Made by a program: the position numbers and the translations under genes | Notes under the pieces: model-generated | Databases searched by the model: none | What the model was told of the DNA's origin: nothing | The model's input: the letters and a program-made list of their open reading frames with translations, nothing else | DNA from: Pseudomonadota bacterium | Lineage (GTDB): Bacteria; Desulfobacterota; Desulfobulbia; Desulfobulbales; SURF-16 | NCBI GenBank assembly: GCA_018822545.1 | Contig: JAHJKA010000048.1 | Location: forward strand, 1 to 64,000 | DNA: 64,000 nt | Direction: 5' to 3' | Shown here: in pieces, positions 61,565 through 64,000 of the stretch | How the letters are laid out: each line of letters starts with the position of its first letter | Position numbering within the stretch: position 1 is the stretch's first letter

Positions 61565-62200
61565 TCAGGCTCCGGTTATAAAGGGATTGGAGCGTTTTTC
61601 AACGCCGATGGTGGACTTGGAGCCACCATAACCATGCCCGGGCCAAACCACTGTTTCGTCAGGAAGAACAAGCAATTTTGTGCGGATAGCCTTCATAAAC
61701 TGGGCCATGTCGCCGCCGGGGAAATCCGTACGGCCGATACCGCCGACAAACAGGGTGTCACCGGTAAAAACATCGCTGCCACTATAAAGACAGATGCCGC
61801 CGGGGGTATGGCCAGGGGTATGAATAACCTTCAGCTTCTGCTTGCCAAAGGTGATGGTGTCACCATCCTTAACCAGGATATCGGCAGGCGGCGAATGTTC
61901 AAGACCAAGCATGGAGAAATACTGATGAACCTCAGGTTTATTGAAAAAGAGTTCATCGTCACTATGCATGATGATCTTGGCACCAGTTGCTTCCTTGAGT
62001 ATCCGATTGCCGCAGACATGGTCGGGATGGCCATGGGTGGCAATGATATATTCGATGGTGAGCCCTTCCTTCTTGCACACGGCGAGGATGGCCTGCTCAT
62101 CACCACCCGGATCGACAATGACGCCTTTCTTGGTCTCCTCACAGCCCAGGACATAGCAACACACGGCCATGGAACCCACAACTTTCTGTCTGATCAACAC
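61565..62200 (-). CDS. Metallo-beta-lactamase-fold hydrolase (glyoxalase II-like)
   Basis: A 211-residue zinc hydrolase. The metal motif is THGHPDHV, followed by IHTPGHTPGGICLY, GDTLFVGGIGRTDFP and WPGHGYGGSK; these match the small glyoxalase II-like family of anaerobes. GTG 62200 is the likely start because AGAGGTG lies eight bases upstream and the product then starts close to VVGSMAVCCYVLG, as relatives do; the longer frame to 62245 adds only unrelated sequence. It lies 128 bases after mrp and one base before selB. Confidence 0.82.
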   Translation of the reverse strand: MLIRQKVVGSMAVCCYVLGCEETKKGVIVDPGGDEQAILAVCKKEGLTIEYIIATHGHPDHVCGNRILKEATGAKIIMHSDDELFFNKPEVHQYFSMLGLEHSPPADILVKDGDTITFGKQKLKVIHTPGHTPGGICLYSGSDVFTGDTLFVGGIGRTDFPGGDMAQFMKAIRTKLLVLPDETVVWPGHGYGGSKSTIGVEKRSNPFITGA

Positions 62201-62238
62201 GATCGTTTCACCTCTAAATCTAAAAAAATCTTGCGACC

Positions 62239-62296
62239 ACAACATACACGAAGGGCCGTACGTTCCAATAAACTCCGTGCCCTTCGTGTACGTTGT
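62239..62296. repeat. Inverted repeat between mrp and the hydrolase gene
   Basis: An 18-base arm ACAACATACACGAAGGGC (62239-62256) pairs 17/18 with 62279-62296 around a 22-base loop. It lies in the transcribed gap after mrp. No T run follows, so it is not an ordinary terminator; it may be an RNA processing or stability hairpin or a small repeat. Confidence 0.6.
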
Positions 62297-62328
62297 AGGT
62301 CAAACAAACCTGGCTTATAAAATCAACA

Positions 62329-63285
62329 TTAACAGTCGCAGGTATCAGGATTGCAAGTGCCCCCGCAGCCACAGCTTGAACTGGAAGTGGCACCTGCCAT
62401 GGCCAGAGTCGGTTTTTGCTTGCCACATACTTTTTCAACATTATCGATAACATGATTGAAGGCAGTAATGGCAGGACTCTCGGCGTTTGAGGTCAAATAA
62501 GGGGCGCCATCATCACCGCCCATCACAATTTTGGGATCCACGGGGATTTTACCCAAGAAATTAAGGCCGAAATCCTTAGCGGTTTTTTCACCGCCGCCGC
62601 TTTTAAAAATCTCCACGGTATTGCTGCAATGTGGGCACACAAAACCACTCATATTCTCCACCATGCCTACCACTTCCATTTTGACATGTTTACAGAAATT
62701 AAGAGATTTGCGGACATCGGCCAGGGCAATCTCCTGGGGAGTGGTAACAACAACGGCCTTGGCATCTTTAATGTTTTGAGCAACAGAAAGAGGCTCATCA
62801 CCGGTACCTGGAGGAGCATCAATGATCAGATAGTCAAGATCACCCCAGTCAAGATCGGCGATAAACTGTCTGATAGCCTGAACTTTCAAGGGGCCGCGCC
62901 AGATGATGGGATCATCACGATTCTCCATCATATATTCCAGGGAAATAACCTTGAGATTGTCGCCATACAGCATGGGCGGCAGAAGTCCACCCTTCTTAAC
63001 ATTGGCATCAGCCAAGCGGCTGGTCAGATTCAGCATGCGACAGATATCAGGGCCATGGAGATCAACATCCATCAATCCCACCTTATAGCCGCGATTTGCT
63101 AGCCCCAATGCCAGATTAACAGAGACTGTTGACTTACCAACACCGCCCTTGCCGCTCATAACCAAGAGTTTGTTTTTAATGCGGCCAAGTGATGATGTAA
63201 TTGCCATATCCTGCTGGGAAATCTTTGCATCAACCGAACCACAGCTTCCACTTTTACAACTGGAGCCGCTTCCACATCCTGCCAT
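62329..63285 (-). CDS. Mrp/NBP35-type iron-sulfur cluster carrier ATPase
   Basis: A 318-residue P-loop ATPase that assembles and transfers Fe-S clusters. The deviant Walker A is MSGKGGVGKST, with DVDLHGPDI and IDAPPGTGDEPL. The cluster-binding Cys pair is FVCPHCSNT. An N-terminal Cys set (C4, C10, C15) like that of NBP35 and a C-terminal Cys-rich tail (SCGCGGTCNPDTCDC) are both present. GAGGAGG lies just before ATG 63285. It heads the long minus-strand run; the 371-base region upstream should hold the promoter. Confidence 0.92.
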   Translation of the reverse strand: MAGCGSGSSCKSGSCGSVDAKISQQDMAITSSLGRIKNKLLVMSGKGGVGKSTVSVNLALGLANRGYKVGLMDVDLHGPDICRMLNLTSRLADANVKKGGLLPPMLYGDNLKVISLEYMMENRDDPIIWRGPLKVQAIRQFIADLDWGDLDYLIIDAPPGTGDEPLSVAQNIKDAKAVVVTTPQEIALADVRKSLNFCKHVKMEVVGMVENMSGFVCPHCSNTVEIFKSGGGEKTAKDFGLNFLGKIPVDPKIVMGGDDGAPYLTSNAESPAITAFNHVIDNVEKVCGKQKPTLAMAGATSSSSCGCGGTCNPDTCDC

Positions 63286-63656
63286 GATACTACCTCCTCA
63301 AAATGTATCGTCCCTCTCTACATGCCTGTAAAAGAAACGGCACAAGAATATCGCTGCTAAGGGTCTATATAAAAAAATCTTAAAAATAAATGGTCTAAAA
63401 AGAGAACAAAAAGAAACAGGTTGCAATATATACTGCACTCTCACCCCTTTTCAAATAGGCAAGAAAATGCTCTCACCACGGCGCGAACTAAAAATTGCCC
63501 TTTTCAACAATAAGACAATACCCTGTAATGTCCAGCGCATTCCCATGGGAAAACAAGGAAATCACCATAAAAAAACCCGATTGCAGCAAGCGGCCTGCAA
63601 TCGGGTCATCCCATGAAATGCTCACACCATAACAGCGTGAACCACAGATAATATTC
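63286..63656. other. Intergenic region between mrp and the DUF3334-like gene
   Basis: No gene is seen in 371 bases. It holds the mrp promoter (not identified) and the terminator of the gene entering from the right. Confidence 0.4.
63571..63605 (-). terminator. Terminator of the DUF3334-like gene
   Basis: An 11-bp stem CCCGATTGCAG/CTGCAATCGGG (63576-63586 with 63595-63605). On the minus strand a run of T follows it directly. Confidence 0.88.
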
Positions 63657-64000
63657 CTAAAACTTTGTTTCGATGAACTCCAGTCTTTCCAAGGCCAATT
63701 CAATATGGAAACGGTGCGTATCAATACTAAAGGCAACACGGCGGTTATCCTGATAATCAAGATCGGGGGTGAGGGTGATGGCACTGTTTAAGGCTAACGC
63801 CTTTGGTTGGCCAAAATAGGAGGTTAATTCAAATTTTGCTTCCACCATCTGCATGGCACGCCCCATGATCTGGTTGGTGAGTTCACCAATGGTATCCACC
63901 ACCTCGCTGGAAGTTGCCTCTTTAGCAAGCTCTTCTTCAGGAAGACCCATATTAAGCATATAATTACGATAGAGACTCATGGCCGCAGCAGCAGAGAAGT
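63657..64000 (-). CDS. DUF3334/CheX-like protein, C-terminal part (partial)
   Basis: The open frame runs to the window edge; no stop separates it from base 64000, and residues FSAAAAMSLYRNYML precede the first internal ATG at 63980. The visible 114 residues contain LGLPEEELAKEATSSEVVDTIGEL-type text (as EVVDTIGELTNQIMGRAMQM), the E-xx-N helix of CheX/CheC-fold phosphatases, as in DUF3334 proteins. Such proteins may act on phosphorylated response regulators. The start lies outside the window. A terminator follows at 63571-63605. Confidence 0.7.
   Translation of the reverse strand, partial: FSAAAAMSLYRNYMLNMGLPEEELAKEATSSEVVDTIGELTNQIMGRAMQMVEAKFELTSYFGQPKALALNSAITLTPDLDYQDNRRVAFSIDTHRFHIELALERLEFIETKF

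Noticed and set aside
62201..62245. Longer N-terminus of the metallo-hydrolase from 62245
   Set aside because: The extra 15 residues have no family counterpart, and the AGAGGTG ribosome site fits GTG 62200.

Overview
The window reads as chromosomal DNA of a Gram-negative anaerobe, most likely a Desulfobacterota member near Desulfobulbales. This is an inference from gene order and protein style: rpsF-rpsR-DUF2232-rplI-dnaB, leuS-lptE, DUF4390-ntrY-ntrX, an NBP35-type Mrp ATPase, a selenocysteine elongation factor and a MogA-type molybdenum cofactor gene. No plasmid or phage backbone is visible. Nearly all of the DNA is coding.

Layout. 1-6200: end of a YtxH-like gene, then an envelope block on the minus strand (murJ, waaA, lpxK, lpxC) with rsmE inserted on the plus strand. 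6600-8760: a shortened EF-G paralogue coupled to mogA. 8900-10000: purM. 10450-14240: ribosomal protein and replication operon (S6, S18, DUF2232 membrane protein, L9, DnaB). 14540-18920: leuS, lptE and an unrecognised secreted coiled-coil protein. 19057-22137: transketolase and a Dus-family tRNA dihydrouridine synthase.

22568-41479: about 19 kb encoding an MSHA-like type IV pilus. It holds a 1431-residue MshQ-like surface protein, three pseudopilins, an MshP-like protein, a pilin, a TPR protein, PilM/N/O/P-like assembly proteins, a secretin, an ExeA/MshM-type ATPase, the GspE/MshE motor, the GspF/MshG platform, an O-antigen-ligase-like TPR protein and an opposing MshA-like pilin. Together these could make, assemble, export and perhaps glycosylate one pilus. 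The motor's N-terminal motif suggests cyclic-di-GMP control.

41995-50708: a DtxR-family regulator with a cysteine tail and a 57-codon gene after it; argC-truA-aminotransferase; rplM-rpsI; tRNA-Gly(GCC) with a clear promoter and terminator; hisB and a lipoprotein; a TtcA-like/DUF89 pair; and a broken GGDEF domain.

50817-63285 (all minus): mrp, a metallo-beta-lactamase hydrolase, selB, hflX, DUF4390, ntrY, ntrX, a ClpX-like unfoldase and hemB, mostly tightly packed. The window ends in a partial DUF3334/CheX-like gene.

Most unusual: hflX has no normal start codon and lies in the same frame as selB, directly behind the selB UGA; the EF-G paralogue lacks domain IV; the ClpX-like ATPase lacks the zinc domain and carries a C-terminal extension; and two intergenic purine/pyrimidine hairpin elements share a near-identical core.
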